This document shows, piece by piece, positions 52,799-62,821 of a stretch of 64,000 nt of DNA. This stretch comes from Hymenobacter gelipurpurascens (GTDB lineage Bacteria; Bacteroidota; Bacteroidia; Cytophagales; Hymenobacteraceae): positions 1,116,001 through 1,180,000 of the forward strand of contig NZ_FYEW01000002.1 in the NCBI RefSeq assembly GCF_900187375.1, given 5' to 3'. The translations under genes and the position numbers were made by a program. Each line of letters opens with the position of its first letter. Positions within the stretch are counted from its first letter, which is position 1. The notes beneath the pieces are model-generated. The model saw only the letters and a program-made list of their open reading frames with translations, was not told the DNA's origin and did not search any database.

Positions 52799-53932
52799 CT
52801 AGTTGTTCTGGTAATCAACGGGCTCTTTTACGTCTACGCCCTGGTCTTGCAGGGAGGGGTAGTCGATGTAGCCTTTGTCGCCGGGCACGTAGAACGTGCT
52901 GGGGTCGGGGGTGTTGAGGGCGGCCCCGATGCGGAAACGCTCTACCAGGTCGGGGTTGGCGATGAACGGCACGCCGAAAGCAATTATGTCGGCTTCGTTG
53001 TTGGCCAGGGCTTCTTCAGCGGTTTCTTGGGTGTAGCCACCGTTCAGGATAAAGGTACCGTTGAAAATTTTGCGCAAGTGCGCCGCTACGGCCGGCGCCT
53101 TCGGTTGCGCCATTGGGTGACCGGGCAGGGCCTCAATTACGTGCAGGTAGGCCAGGTTGAACTGGTTCAGCTGCTCGGTGAGGTAGCTGAAGGTTTTCAC
53201 CGGATCGGAATCCTGGATGCTGGCGCTGCCCTGCGGCGAGAGGCGGATGCCCACGCGGTCGGCACCCAGCTCGTCTACCACGGCTCGCACCACTTCCAGT
53301 GCAAAGCGGGAGCGGTTTTCTACGCTACCGCCGTACTCGTCGGTGCGCTGGTTGGAGCCATCCTGAATGAACTGATCGAGCAGGTAACCGTTGGCGCCGT
53401 GGATTTCCGCGCCATCAAAGCCGGCCAGCTTGGCGTTACGGGCTGCCTGACGGAACTGGTCTACTACTCCCGGAATTTCTCTCAGCTCCAAGGAGCGCGG
53501 CGCAGGTACATCTTCAAAGCCCTGGCCGGTGAAGGCCTTGGCGCCTTCGGGCTTAATGGCAGAGGGACCTACCGGCAGCTCCCCATTATGGAAGAATGGG
53601 TGCGATACCCGGCCTACGTGCCAGAGCTGAATGAAAATGCGGCCACCAGCAGCGTGCACCGCATCCGTTACTTTTTTCCAACCAGCTACCTGCTCCTCCG
53701 TGTAAATACCAGGAGTGTTGATATAGCCCACGCCCTGGGGCGATACCTGCGAACCTTCCGTGATAATCAGGCCGGCTGATGCGCGCTGCACGTAATATTT
53801 TACCACTGATTCGGTGGGAACGGTGGCCTCGTTGGTGGCCCGGCTGCGGGTCATGGGAGCCATAGCAAAGCGGTTGGGCAACGTAAGCGCGCCCACTTGC
53901 ACAAGCGTAAATAACTTGGTGTTGTGGCTCAT
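52799..53932 (-). CDS. Old yellow enzyme family alkene reductase
   Basis: 377 residues, FMN-binding TIM barrel. LPNRFAMAPMTRSRA is the N-terminal FMN region, the substrate-binding pair is in GAEIHGANGYLLDQF (His and Asn), and QLWHVGRVSHP and GGYTQETAEEALA are further conserved parts. It reduces activated C=C bonds of enals, nitro-compounds or maleimides with NADPH. Similar to E. coli NemA. No regulator adjacent. Confidence 0.93.
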   Translation of the reverse strand: MSHNTKLFTLVQVGALTLPNRFAMAPMTRSRATNEATVPTESVVKYYVQRASAGLIITEGSQVSPQGVGYINTPGIYTEEQVAGWKKVTDAVHAAGGRIFIQLWHVGRVSHPFFHNGELPVGPSAIKPEGAKAFTGQGFEDVPAPRSLELREIPGVVDQFRQAARNAKLAGFDGAEIHGANGYLLDQFIQDGSNQRTDEYGGSVENRSRFALEVVRAVVDELGADRVGIRLSPQGSASIQDSDPVKTFSYLTEQLNQFNLAYLHVIEALPGHPMAQPKAPAVAAHLRKIFNGTFILNGGYTQETAEEALANNEADIIAFGVPFIANPDLVERFRIGAALNTPDPSTFYVPGDKGYIDYPSLQDQGVDVKEPVDYQNN

Positions 53933-54101
53933 AATGAAGACGAATTTCGGGAATCAGCTACGTGCCGATTCGCGAACTGTAACTGGTGTTGCTACATATA
54001 TGTTTTCGTCTTCGCTACTTTTTTTCATCCTGACGCCTTTGCCAGGAAGGAGAGCCCAGCAGCGCCCAGTTGTTTTTATTAGGCCTGTTGACAGGCATTA
54101 C

Positions 54102-55223
54102 CTACTGCACTACCACTTCCACGCGGCGGTTGCGGGGACGTAGCTGCGGGTCGCGGTTATCGGCCACTGGCCTAGCGCCGCCGTAGCCGCGGGCCGTAAG
54201 CCGCACCGAGTCGATGCCCTGTTGCACCAGGTACTGCCGCACCACGCGGGCGCGCTGCTCGGAGAGGCGCAGGTTTAGGGCCGCTTCGCCCACATTATCG
54301 GTGTGGCCGGCAATTTCCAGCTGCATGGTGGGCTGCTCGCGCAGGGTGCGGGCCAAGGCGTTCAGGGTGGGGCGGGAGCTGGGCAGCAAGGTCGCGGTGC
54401 TTTGCGTGAAGTAGAGGTTGGGCAGCGTCACGGCCGCCCCTTTGCTGAGACTTGCCACGTCCGGGAGGTTAACAGGTGTGGTATCTGGCGCTACGGATTT
54501 TAAAGGCGCAGGCTTTGGGACAACGACTGGCCTAGCGCGGCGTGCTACCCGTGGAGCTACTGCAGGTGGTGTTGCAACCATTCTTCGGGAGCTGGGCGCT
54601 AAGGGAGCTGCAGGCGTTTTAACCGGCGCTACCGCCACAGCAGGCGCCGGCTTAGGCTTAGCTTCTACCATCATTAAAACATTGGCCGGTATGTTCTCAT
54701 ACAGATTGGCGCTCGGAATTGGCTGGGGCTGATTCATCACCTCTGGCAGTTGCCACGCCAGTTGAGCCTTAGAGTCCCGGTCAGATTGATAATACTCTAC
54801 CCGCACCGCGTAGTAACCGCCAGCTTTCATTTTGAGGTGCGCCGTGGAGATGGTAGCGGGCTGATTGCGCCAGGAGTCCAGCACTTTCTTACCGCCAATC
54901 CAGACGCGCATGCCGTCATCGGTGGCAATCTGGAAGGTGTAAAGCCCCGTTACCGGCGCGTAGATGTGCCCGGCCCAGCGCACCGAAAAATACTCGCCCG
55001 GCACGCCTGGCCCCGGCGACACAAAATGGTCGCCGTTAGGGCCGATAGTCCAGTTAAAGTCAATACCTGGGTCAGTGCGCGTCAGCACTAACGTCTCAAA
55101 GTTCTTGCCCCCGTAGTATTGCCCGCGTAGGCCAGTGCCGGGCTGATGCTGCGCCAGCGCTAGGCCACTTATTAGCAGTAAAGCAGTCGTCAGGCCTGCA
55201 CGATAAAAAGATAAAGAAACCAT
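54102..55223 (-). CDS. Exported PA14-OmpA fusion protein
   Basis: 373 residues. The signal peptide is followed by a PA14 domain (about 30-165; GLRGQYYGGKNFE at the start, YTFQIATDDGMRVWIGGKKV in the middle), a Pro/Ala-rich linker of about 90 residues, and an OmpA-type peptidoglycan-binding domain (about 285-373) with LEIAGHTDNVGEAALNLRLS and GARPVADNRDPQLRPRNRRV. It probably binds carbohydrate with the PA14 domain and peptidoglycan with the OmpA domain. ATG 55223 starts the signal peptide. Confidence 0.88.
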   Translation of the reverse strand: MVSLSFYRAGLTTALLLISGLALAQHQPGTGLRGQYYGGKNFETLVLTRTDPGIDFNWTIGPNGDHFVSPGPGVPGEYFSVRWAGHIYAPVTGLYTFQIATDDGMRVWIGGKKVLDSWRNQPATISTAHLKMKAGGYYAVRVEYYQSDRDSKAQLAWQLPEVMNQPQPIPSANLYENIPANVLMMVEAKPKPAPAVAVAPVKTPAAPLAPSSRRMVATPPAVAPRVARRARPVVVPKPAPLKSVAPDTTPVNLPDVASLSKGAAVTLPNLYFTQSTATLLPSSRPTLNALARTLREQPTMQLEIAGHTDNVGEAALNLRLSEQRARVVRQYLVQQGIDSVRLTARGYGGARPVADNRDPQLRPRNRRVEVVVQ

Positions 55224-55439
55224 AACAGCTAGGTGATAAAAGATTGAGCTTAAGATGCACACCGGGCCTTGTGCTGCAAAGTCTATTCAACGAGTACAGA
55301 GCTTAAGCTCAACGAACCGATTTCTCAAGTATATATAGTATTCCACCATTTTGTATAAGTAAATCTCATGCTGAGCATGTGGCGCATCAAGCCAGAGACT
55401 GAAGCATTTCGCGTACTGACGCTACAGTAGTAATAGCCC

Positions 55440-55549
55440 TCCCGCCCGTCATCCTGAGCTTGCGAAGGATCTTATCAGGTCTGACCGACTGGCCTAGCGC
55501 CTCGTGCTACCGTGAGAAGATCCTTCGCAAGCTCAGGATGACGGGCGGG
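55440..55549. repeat. Family B palindromic repeat (copy B2)
   Basis: Left arm 55440-55474 (CCCGCCCGTCATCCTGAGCT) and right arm 55511-55549 (includes GATCCTTCGCAAGCTCAGGA) inverted; spacer holds CTGGCCTAGC. Confidence 0.9.
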
Positions 55550-55619
55550 AGGGACGGACAACAGTTAACTGTCCTAATAAGCTATTTGTGCCCCGTAGGC
55601 CACTCCAAAACCCGCCACA

Positions 55620-55650
55620 TTGAAATTTGAAGATTCCCGTTGTATCTTCG
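55620..55650 (+). promoter_or_regulatory. Promoter for the metH riboswitch transcript
   Basis: TTG at 55620-55622 and TATCTTCG at 55643-55650, spacing 20. The -7 box differs by one base from TANNTTTG. The riboswitch starts 9 bp later, at the expected transcription start. Confidence 0.6.
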
Positions 55651-55658
55651 CTGTGTTA

Positions 55659-55768
55659 CTTATCCAGAAAGACCGAGGGATTGGGCCCTATGACGTCTTA
55701 GCAACCTGAAATAAAACAAGGTGCTAATTCCCTTTTCAAACCGTTTCGGCGGTCTGGAAGAAGATAAG
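55659..55768 (+). promoter_or_regulatory. SAM-I (S-box) riboswitch
   Basis: The terminal stem CTTATC (55659-55664) pairs with GATAAG (55763-55768). Between them are the S-box core elements ACCGAGGGATTGG, GGCCCTATGACGTC, and the conserved TTAGCAACCT, followed by the P3/P4 hairpins. S-box RNAs bind S-adenosylmethionine. In Bacteroidota they precede methionine-synthesis genes, and metH follows 73 bp downstream. I see no T-run terminator, so control may be at translation. Confidence 0.9.
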
Positions 55769-55841
55769 AACAGGACGCGCTTCCCGCACGGCTCTCTCTG
55801 GATAGGCACTTTTTCGCTGCCGAAATACTTGAAGAGCCGAT

Positions 55842-58800
55842 ATGCCGACCGTCACTGACTCCCCGCTCCACGATATTCTTGCCAAGCGCGTCCTGATTCT
55901 GGACGGTGCTATGGGCACCATGATTCAGCGTCATAAGCTGGAAGAGGCTGACTTCCGTGGCTCACGCTTCGCGGATCATCCCAAGCCTCTGCGCGGCAAC
56001 AACGACCTGCTCAGCATCACGCGCCCCGACATCATCAAAGGCATCCACGCCGACTACTTCGCGGCCGGCGCCGACATGGTGGAAACCAACACGTTCAGCG
56101 GCACTACCATCGCCCAGGCAGATTACGCCCTGGAGCACATCGTGTACGAGCTCAACTACGAGTCGGCGCGCATTGCCAAGGAGGTAGCCGACGATTTTAC
56201 GGCCCAGAACCCCAGCAAGCCCCGCTTCGTGGCCGGCGCCGTCGGCCCCACCAACCGCACCGCTAGCCTCTCCCCCGACGTGAACCGCCCCGGCTTCCGG
56301 GCCGTGACGTTTGATGAGCTGGCTACGGCTTACCACGAGCAAGTGCGTGGCCTAGTAGATGGTGGATCCGACGCTCTGCTCATCGAAACCATCTTCGACA
56401 CGCTGAACGCTAAAGCGGCGTTGTACGCGGTGCAGAAGTTCTTTGATGAAGGCGGCCGCGTGGTGCCCATCATGATTTCCGGTACCATTACCGACGCTTC
56501 CGGCCGCACTCTCTCGGGGCAGACGGTGGAGGCCTTCTGGAACTCGATTCGCCACCTGCCCCTGCTGAGCGTGGGCCTGAACTGTGCCCTCGGAGCCGAT
56601 CAGTTGCAGGTGTATATCAAAGAGCTGAGCCGCATTGCTGATGTGCACATATCGGCTTACCCGAATGCCGGTTTGCCGAACGCGTTTGGCGGCTACGATG
56701 AATCGGCCCAGGAATTTGCAGGGGTAGTAGAAAACTACCTCAAAGAAGGCCTCGTGACGGTGGTAGGTGGTTGTTGCGGCACTACGCCTCAGCACATTGG
56801 AGAACTGGCCCGCCTGGCAGAAAAGTATGAGCCGCGCAAGCTGCCGGAGCTACCCAAAGTAACTCGCCTGAGTGGCCTAGAGCCCTTCGGCATCACGGAA
56901 AACAGCCTGTTTGTGAACGTAGGTGAGCGGTGCAACGTGACTGGCTCCCGGGCCTTTGCTCGCCTCATCCGGACCGGCAACTACGAAGCCGCCCTGCAGG
57001 TAGCCCGCGACCAGGTGGAAGGCGGCGCCCAGGTTATCGACGTGAACATGGACGAAGGTATGCTCGACTCGGAGCAGGCCATGACCACGTTCCTGAACCT
57101 CATTGCCTCGGAGCCCGACATTTCGCGGGTGCCGATTATGATTGACTCCTCGAAGTGGAGCGTGCTGGAAGCCGGCCTCAAGTGCGTGCAGGGCAAGAGC
57201 ATCGTAAACTCTATCTCGCTCAAGGAAGGTGAGGAAACCTTCAAGGAGCGCGCCCGCACCGTTCGGCAGTACGGCGCCGCCGTGGTGGTTATGGCCTTCG
57301 ATGAGAACGGCCAGGCCGACACACTGGAGAAGCGCATCGAAATCTGCCAGCGCAGCTACGACATTCTGGTGAATGAAGTAGGCTTCCCCGCCGAAGACAT
57401 CATTTTCGACCCCAACATCCTGACGGTAGGCACCGGCATGGAGGAGCACCGCAACTATGCGCTGGACTTCATTGAAGCTGTCCGCTGGATCAAGCAGAAC
57501 CTGCCCGGCGCCCTCACCAGCGGCGGCGTCAGCAACATCAGCTTCAGCTACCGCGGCAACGACGTGGTGCGCGAAGCCATGCACTCGGCCTTCCTCTACC
57601 ACGCCATCCAGGCCGGCCTGGATATGGGCATCGTGAACCCCAGCCAGCTGGCGGTGTACGACGAAGTACCCAAAGATCTGCTGGAGCTGGTGGAAGACGT
57701 GCTGCTAAACCGCCGCCCCGACGCCACTGAGCGCCTCGTCGACTTTGCCGACACGGTAAAGCAGAAGGACAAGGTGGAGGTAGTAGCCGACGCCTGGCGC
57801 AGCTTGCCGGTGAAAGAGCGTCTGCAGCACGCCCTGGTGAAAGGCATCACGGAGTTCATCGACCAAGACACTGAGGAAGTGCGCCAGCAAGTAGCTAGGC
57901 CACTCGAGGTGATTGAAGGCCCCCTAATGGCCGGCATGAACGTGGTGGGTGACCTGTTTGGCGCGGGCAAAATGTTCCTGCCTCAGGTAGTGAAGTCGGC
58001 CCGTGTGATGAAGAAGGCGGTGGCCTACCTAGAGCCTTACCTACTGGCCGACAAACAAAGCGGCGACCGGCAAACAGCCGGCAAGATCCTGCTGGCCACG
58101 GTGAAAGGCGATGTGCACGACATCGGCAAAAACATCGTGGGTGTAGTGCTGGCCTGCAACAACTTCGACATTGTGGACTTGGGCGTGATGGTGCCTTTGG
58201 AGAAGATTCTGGACGAAGCCGCCAAGCAGCAGGTAGACGTGATTGGCCTGAGTGGTCTGATTACGCCTTCGTTAGATGAGATGGTGTATGTGGCCCAGGA
58301 AATGGAAAAGCGCGGCCTTAAAACGCCGCTGCTCATCGGCGGCGCCACCACCTCTCGCCTCCACGCTGCCGTTAAAATTGCGCCAAATTACTCAGGCCCC
58401 ATAGTGCACGTGAACGATGCATCCCGCTCAGTAGGCGTGGCCGCGGCCCTGCTGGGCTCTGCTGCTGTGGAGTACGCCCGCACCGTGCGCGAGGAATACC
58501 GCCAGCTCCGCGAGGATTACGCCGGCCGCCAGCGCGAGAAAAGCTACCTGACCATTGAAGCCGCCCGCGAAAACGGGTTCAAGGCCGACTGGGAAACCAG
58601 CCGCATTGTGAAGCCAAGCTTCCTAGGCACTAAAACCCTGGAAGACTACCCGCTGGCCGAGCTGGCCGAGTACATCGACTGGACGCCCTTCTTCCAGACC
58701 TGGGAGCTCAAAGGCCGTTACCCCCGCATCCTCACCGATGAGAACGTAGGCGAGGCCGCGACCCAGCTTTTCAACGACGCCCAGAAGCTGCTGAAGCAAA

Positions 58801-59552
58801 TCATCGACGAGAAGCTGCTCACGGCCCGCGCCGTAATAGGCTTCTGGCCCGCCAACACTGTAGGCCACGATACCATCCAGATTTTCAAGGACGACACCCG
58901 CGAGGAAATCCAGACGGAGTTCTTCACTCTGCGCCAGCAAAGCGAGAAGGCTCCCGGCATACCCAACCTGGCCTTCTCCGACTTTGTGGCTCCACGCGAA
59001 ACCGGCCGCGAGGATTACATTGGTGGGTTTGCCGTGACGGCAGGCCTAGGCATTGAGAAGCTGCTGGAAAAGTACGAAAAGGAGCACGACGACTACTCCA
59101 GCATTATGGTGAAAGCCCTGGCCGACCGCCTCGCTGAGGCGTTTGCTGAACGCATGCACCAGCGCGTGCGCGAAGAGTTCTGGGGTTACGACCCAGCCGA
59201 GAACCTCTCGAACGAAGACCTCATTCAAGAGAAATACAAAGGTGTGCGCCCCGCCCCCGGCTACCCCGGCTGCCCCGACCACACCGAGAAAATCACCTTG
59301 TTTGAACTGCTCGACGCGGAGAATAACACCGGCATCCGTCTCACCGAGAACCTGGCCATGTACCCCGCCTCCTCGGTCAGCGGCCTTTACTACGCCCACC
59401 CTGATTCCCGCTACTTCGGTCTTGGCCGCATTGGCAAAGATCAGGTAGAGGACATTGCTGAGCGCAAGCACATGCCACTACCGGAGCTGGAGCGCTGGCT
59501 GGCCCCCAACCTGAACTACGACCCGGCCAGCGTACCTGTGACGGCGCTGTAG
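55842..59552 (+). CDS. metH: Cobalamin-dependent methionine synthase
   Basis: 1236 residues, all four modules. Homocysteine domain (1-330) with the zinc Cys pair 311-312 in GGCCGTT; pterin-binding domain (350-620); cobalamin cap and binding domain with the axial His759 in [11 protein letters not shown]; and the AdoMet-activation domain (about 900-1236), which contains [15 protein letters not shown]. It methylates homocysteine using methyltetrahydrofolate. The upstream SAM riboswitch gives feedback control. metF is 184 bp downstream. Confidence 0.97.
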   Translation: MPTVTDSPLHDILAKRVLILDGAMGTMIQRHKLEEADFRGSRFADHPKPLRGNNDLLSITRPDIIKGIHADYFAAGADMVETNTFSGTTIAQADYALEHIVYELNYESARIAKEVADDFTAQNPSKPRFVAGAVGPTNRTASLSPDVNRPGFRAVTFDELATAYHEQVRGLVDGGSDALLIETIFDTLNAKAALYAVQKFFDEGGRVVPIMISGTITDASGRTLSGQTVEAFWNSIRHLPLLSVGLNCALGADQLQVYIKELSRIADVHISAYPNAGLPNAFGGYDESAQEFAGVVENYLKEGLVTVVGGCCGTTPQHIGELARLAEKYEPRKLPELPKVTRLSGLEPFGITENSLFVNVGERCNVTGSRAFARLIRTGNYEAALQVARDQVEGGAQVIDVNMDEGMLDSEQAMTTFLNLIASEPDISRVPIMIDSSKWSVLEAGLKCVQGKSIVNSISLKEGEETFKERARTVRQYGAAVVVMAFDENGQADTLEKRIEICQRSYDILVNEVGFPAEDIIFDPNILTVGTGMEEHRNYALDFIEAVRWIKQNLPGALTSGGVSNISFSYRGNDVVREAMHSAFLYHAIQAGLDMGIVNPSQLAVYDEVPKDLLELVEDVLLNRRPDATERLVDFADTVKQKDKVEVVADAWRSLPVKERLQHALVKGITEFIDQDTEEVRQQVARPLEVIEGPLMAGMNVVGDLFGAGKMFLPQVVKSARVMKKAVAYLEPYLLADKQSGDRQTAGKILLATVKGDVHDIGKNIVGVVLACNNFDIVDLGVMVPLEKILDEAAKQQVDVIGLSGLITPSLDEMVYVAQEMEKRGLKTPLLIGGATTSRLHAAVKIAPNYSGPIVHVNDASRSVGVAAALLGSAAVEYARTVREEYRQLREDYAGRQREKSYLTIEAARENGFKADWETSRIVKPSFLGTKTLEDYPLAELAEYIDWTPFFQTWELKGRYPRILTDENVGEAATQLFNDAQKLLKQIIDEKLLTARAVIGFWPANTVGHDTIQIFKDDTREEIQTEFFTLRQQSEKAPGIPNLAFSDFVAPRETGREDYIGGFAVTAGLGIEKLLEKYEKEHDDYSSIMVKALADRLAEAFAERMHQRVREEFWGYDPAENLSNEDLIQEKYKGVRPAPGYPGCPDHTEKITLFELLDAENNTGIRLTENLAMYPASSVSGLYYAHPDSRYFGLGRIGKDQVEDIAERKHMPLPELERWLAPNLNYDPASVPVTAL

Positions 59553-59566
59553 GCCACTAAAAACCA

Positions 59567-59693
59567 GTTTCCCTCCTCAGATGAGGAAGGGCTACGGGTG
59601 GTTGAAAAACTAAAGCTAGAGACTACAACATGTTATCGTTCTAGGCCACTTCAACTACCCCCAACCCCTCCTCATCTGAGGAGGGGAGTTTAG
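59567..59693. repeat. Family C inverted repeat (copy C2)
   Basis: Left arm 59567-59606 (CCCTCCTCAGATGAGGAAGG, then GGGTGGTTGAA) and right arm 59647-59693 (CTTCAACTACCCCCAACCCC, then CATCTGAGGAGGGG) are inverted. They fill the metH-metF gap. Confidence 0.85.
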
Positions 59694-59736
59694 ATTACTA
59701 CTCCCTCGACTCACTAGTTACCTGCTAGTGCTCTAT

Positions 59737-60693
59737 ATGAAAGTAACCGAACACCTGACCCGCGCCGACGGCAAGACGTTGTTTTCCTTCGAGGTACTGC
59801 CCCCGAAAAAGGGCGAGAACATCCAGAACTTGTTCTCGAATATTGAGCCCTTGATGGAGTTCAAGCCACCGTTTATCGACGTGACGTACCACCGCGAGGA
59901 GTACGTGTACCGCCAACACCCCAACGGGTTCCTGGAGAAGAAAACGGTGCGCAAACGTCCCGGCACGGTGGGTATTTGCGCGGCCATCAAAAACCGCTTT
60001 GATGTGGACACGGTGCCGCACCTGATCTGTGGCGGCTTCTCGAAAGAAGAAACCGAAAACGCCCTCATCGACCTGCACTTCCTGGGCATCGACAATGTGC
60101 TGGCCTTGCGCGGCGACCCAATCAAATCAGAAGGTCACTTCAAACCCGACCCCGATGGCCATTCCTATGCCGCCGACCTTATTGGGCAGGTAGCCGACCT
60201 GAACAAGGGCGCTTATTTGGATGAGGAACAGGACGATACGTGGGCTACCAACTTCTGCATTGGCACGGCGGGCTACCCCGAGAAGCACTTTGAGTCGCCG
60301 AACTATGCGGCCGATTTGCGCTACCTCAAGCACAAGGTAGACCGCGGCGCCGACTACATCGTGACGCAGATGTTTTTTGATAATGAGCAGTTCTTCAAGT
60401 TCGAGAAAAGCTGTCGGGAAGCGGGCATCACGGTTCCTATCATCCCAGGCCTCAAGCCGCTCACAACGAAGAGCCAACTGAGCATGCTGCCCCGCTCCTT
60501 CTACCTTAACCTACCGGAAGAACTGGCCGATGCCGTGCACCTTGCGCCGGACAACAACGCGGCCCGCGAAATCGGGATTGAGTGGTGCATCAACCAGAGC
60601 AAGGAGCTGATGGCCCACGGGGTGCCCTGCCTGCACTACTACAGCATGGGCAAGTCGGAGAGCATTCGGCGGGTGGCGGCGGCGCTGTTCTAG
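59737..60693 (+). CDS. metF: Methylenetetrahydrofolate reductase
   Basis: 318 residues. FSFEVLPPKKGENIQN is the N-terminal FAD region with the catalytic Glu, VDVTYHREEY-type beta strand follows (IDVTYHREEY), LALRGDP lies near 125, and QMFFDNEQFFKFEK is the substrate-binding region. It supplies methyl-THF to MetH. The ATG at 59737 is chosen over a GTG at 59728. Co-regulation with metH is likely, though the C2 repeat separates them. Confidence 0.95.
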   Translation: MKVTEHLTRADGKTLFSFEVLPPKKGENIQNLFSNIEPLMEFKPPFIDVTYHREEYVYRQHPNGFLEKKTVRKRPGTVGICAAIKNRFDVDTVPHLICGGFSKEETENALIDLHFLGIDNVLALRGDPIKSEGHFKPDPDGHSYAADLIGQVADLNKGAYLDEEQDDTWATNFCIGTAGYPEKHFESPNYAADLRYLKHKVDRGADYIVTQMFFDNEQFFKFEKSCREAGITVPIIPGLKPLTTKSQLSMLPRSFYLNLPEELADAVHLAPDNNAAREIGIEWCINQSKELMAHGVPCLHYYSMGKSESIRRVAAALF

Positions 60694-60717
60694 GCCACTT
60701 TGCACTACTTATCTTGA

Positions 60718-60770
60718 GAAGGATCTGAGAACATACCGGGAAACCGCAGCTGTTTTCAGATCCTTCTTTT
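60718..60770 (+). terminator. metF terminator
   Basis: GAAGGATCTGA (60718-60728) pairs with TCAGATCCTTC (60756-60766), followed by TTTT. The stem resembles the core of repeat family B. Confidence 0.8.
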
Positions 60771-60817
60771 GTGTTAGAAATCCGTATAGAGGCACTTTGC
60801 GCTTCCAACCTCGCCTT

Positions 60818-61297
60818 ATGTCTACCCTCGACGAACTATTTGCTCGCCTGCGCGAAGCCACGGCCCCCGCCGAAATTGAAGCGTTGCAGGATGGCATCTG
60901 GCAGATCTGGCTGATGGCAGGCCACCCCAAACTCGATAAACACTTAGAGGCCGGCATGCGCGCGCTGGCAGCCGGCGACTATACCCTCGCTATTCAGGAG
61001 TTTACGGTGTTGGTAGAGAGCAGCCCAAGCTATGCTGAGGGCTGGAACAAGCGGGCCACCGCTTATTACATGCGCGGGGAGTACCGGGCCTCCCTCGATG
61101 ATGTGCGCCAAACGCTGCGCCTAGAACCACGCCATTTCGGGGCGCTGTCGGGCAAGGCCACCATGTTGCTGCATCTGGGCGATGCCGCAGGTGCCTTACG
61201 CGCTTTGCAACAGCTTGAGCGCCTGTGCCCCAACTGGCCGGGCCTGCAAACCCGTCTACGCGACCTGGGAGACCAGCTAGATGAGAACAGCTGGTAA
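60818..61297 (+). CDS. Tetratricopeptide-repeat protein
   Basis: 159 residues, cytoplasmic. About three TPR units: LEAGMRALAAGDYTLAIQEF, YAEGWNKRATAYYMRGEYRA, and FGALSGKATMLLHLGDAAGA. Protein-binding scaffold of unknown partner. The ATG at 60818 fits the domain; an upstream ATG adds 7 residues. Confidence 0.88.
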   Translation: MSTLDELFARLREATAPAEIEALQDGIWQIWLMAGHPKLDKHLEAGMRALAAGDYTLAIQEFTVLVESSPSYAEGWNKRATAYYMRGEYRASLDDVRQTLRLEPRHFGALSGKATMLLHLGDAAGALRALQQLERLCPNWPGLQTRLRDLGDQLDENSW

Positions 61298-61566
61298 AAA
61301 GTAAGCACTTACTATTGTTGAGTGCGCGGATAGTTGTAAATTTCCCGGACCTAGTGTCGTCAATGGCTGCTCCCACCGGCTTGTTGGCGTCTTTATTTCT
61401 GCTCTAGGCCAGTGTATGATGGTCCCACCTGCTTTTTTTCTGTTACATCTGCTTTTTGCAGATTTATAACAAAACTAATATTTTCTTTTCTTTTTCATTT
61501 TACCCGACTAGCTCTTAGTTGGTTATTTGCCCGCGCTCTTTCCTCCCCCGCAATCCCACTCGTTAC

Positions 61567-62142
61567 ATGAAAAAACTCTTACCCCTGATAGTACTACTTG
61601 CCCTGCTGAGTGCTGGTTCCACCCAAGCCCAAAAGCTTAAAAAAACCGAATGGGAAAGCGGGCAGATAGAAAAAGGCGAAAAAATTGGGGTGTGGGAATA
61701 TTACGCCTATACCCGCGACGGCCGGCAGGTTATTACCCAGAAATACGACCACACTGCTAAGAAGCTGCTCTTTTTCCGCGATTTTGACGACGTGACGTAC
61801 GCTGTCCAGAAGGCCAGCGGCGACTGGAGCCGCGAGCATCTAACCCAGCCGCCGCTGTTCCTGGGCGGCGATGCGGCGCTGTCTCCCTTCATGAGTAAGC
61901 TCAACTACCCAACCCAGGCGCAGAGCAAGAACATTCAGGGGAAAGTGCTGGTATCCTTCGTGGTAGATACGCTGGGCCGCGCCGCTGACCACAAAGTAAT
62001 GCTGGGTATTGGGGGCGGCTGCGATGAAGAAGCACTACGCGTGTGCCGCAATATCCCAAACCAGTGGCTGCCGGCCCGCATTGGCAGCCGCGCAGTAGTG
62101 GTGCGCCACGAGCTGCCGTTTACCTTTCGCCTCGCCCAATAA
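61567..62142 (+). CDS. Exported protein with TonB-C-like domain
   Basis: 191 residues. Signal peptide (LLPLIVLLALLSAGSTQAQ), an N-terminal segment related to the MORN-like antitoxin repeats (GQIEKGEKIGVWEYYAYTRDG), then a TonB C-terminal-type domain (IQGKVLVSFVVDTLGRAADH, NQWLPARIGSRAV). This arrangement is common in Bacteroidota. The 269-bp upstream gap is AT-rich, with a hairpin ATCTGC/GCAGAT (61447-61463), and no gene. Confidence 0.8.
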   Translation: MKKLLPLIVLLALLSAGSTQAQKLKKTEWESGQIEKGEKIGVWEYYAYTRDGRQVITQKYDHTAKKLLFFRDFDDVTYAVQKASGDWSREHLTQPPLFLGGDAALSPFMSKLNYPTQAQSKNIQGKVLVSFVVDTLGRAADHKVMLGIGGGCDEEALRVCRNIPNQWLPARIGSRAVVVRHELPFTFRLAQ

Positions 62143-62219
62143 GCCCCTCGCTTACAGCGAAATAGTGGCCTAGCGTTCAGCTATGTAGCCATTCCTGGCT
62201 TTGACCCGTACATTACGGC

Positions 62220-62756
62220 ATGAAACGAGCTATTCTCTTGCTTTTGCCCGCAACCGTACTGCTGGCGCCCCTCCTCACCAGCTGCGACAGCACCCCACGT
62301 GAGCGTCAGGAAGTGGTAAGCCAAAGTGCCCGCCGACTGGATACCCTGGCCGACCGGGCCGCGGATAAGATAAAAGTGGCCGGCCACCGCGCGGCCCGCT
62401 TCGACTCTGCTTCCAAGGCCCGCTCCCGGCAGCCACTGGATAAAGCGGCTGAGTCTACCTTCACTAATGAGCTACTGGGCACCTACGCCACCATTGAGCA
62501 GCTTACCCCTACTACCATTGAGCCGGCCTATGTGCAGTTTATGCAGCAGGTGCGCGCCCACCGCAAGCAGTGGACCCAGCGCGACTGGGACTACGCCACG
62601 GCTATCAGTCGCCGCCTGAACGCGCAGTTCCGCGCTATCCGGCTCGATATCAAAGGACGCGATGAGCTGCATATCCGGGCGCTCCAGACTGAGTTTACCG
62701 CCCTGGAAACCGGCCGCGATGTGAAGGACTTGGGCCAGGCCGTGAAGCAGCCGTAG
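62220..62756 (+). CDS. Helical lipoprotein of unknown function
   Basis: 178 residues. Lipobox LLTSC at about residue 22, so membrane-anchored outside the cytoplasm. The mature part is predicted to be alpha-helical and charged (ARRLDTLADRAADKIKVAGH; HRKQWTQRDWDYATAISRRL). No family recognised. A strong terminator follows directly. Confidence 0.75.
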   Translation: MKRAILLLLPATVLLAPLLTSCDSTPRERQEVVSQSARRLDTLADRAADKIKVAGHRAARFDSASKARSRQPLDKAAESTFTNELLGTYATIEQLTPTTIEPAYVQFMQQVRAHRKQWTQRDWDYATAISRRLNAQFRAIRLDIKGRDELHIRALQTEFTALETGRDVKDLGQAVKQP

Positions 62757-62780
62757 GCCACTCTTTCCCGTTTTTTTCGA

Positions 62781-62805
62781 AGCCCCGCCCTGCGCGGGGC
62801 TTTTT
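62781..62805 (+). terminator. Intrinsic terminator
   Basis: GCCCCGC (62782-62788) pairs with GCGGGGC (62794-62800), followed by TTTTT. Confidence 0.88.
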
Positions 62806-62821
62806 GCTTATCTGTGGTGTA

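Larger units (their letters stand above)
55224..55658. other. Divergent gap between the PA14-OmpA gene and the metH riboswitch
   Basis: No gene seen. TTGAGCTTAAG (55244-55254) pairs with CTTAAGCTCAA (55302-55312), a hairpin in the 5' region of the PA14-OmpA gene. A degenerate family A arm lies at 55365-55410. Family B copy B2 follows at 55440-55549. A short palindrome ACAGTTAACTGT (55561-55572) follows the B2 element. Confidence 0.7.

Noticed and set aside
59553..59736. tRNA or small RNA gene in the metH-metF gap
   Set aside because: The pairing is fully explained by repeat C2; no cloverleaf was seen.
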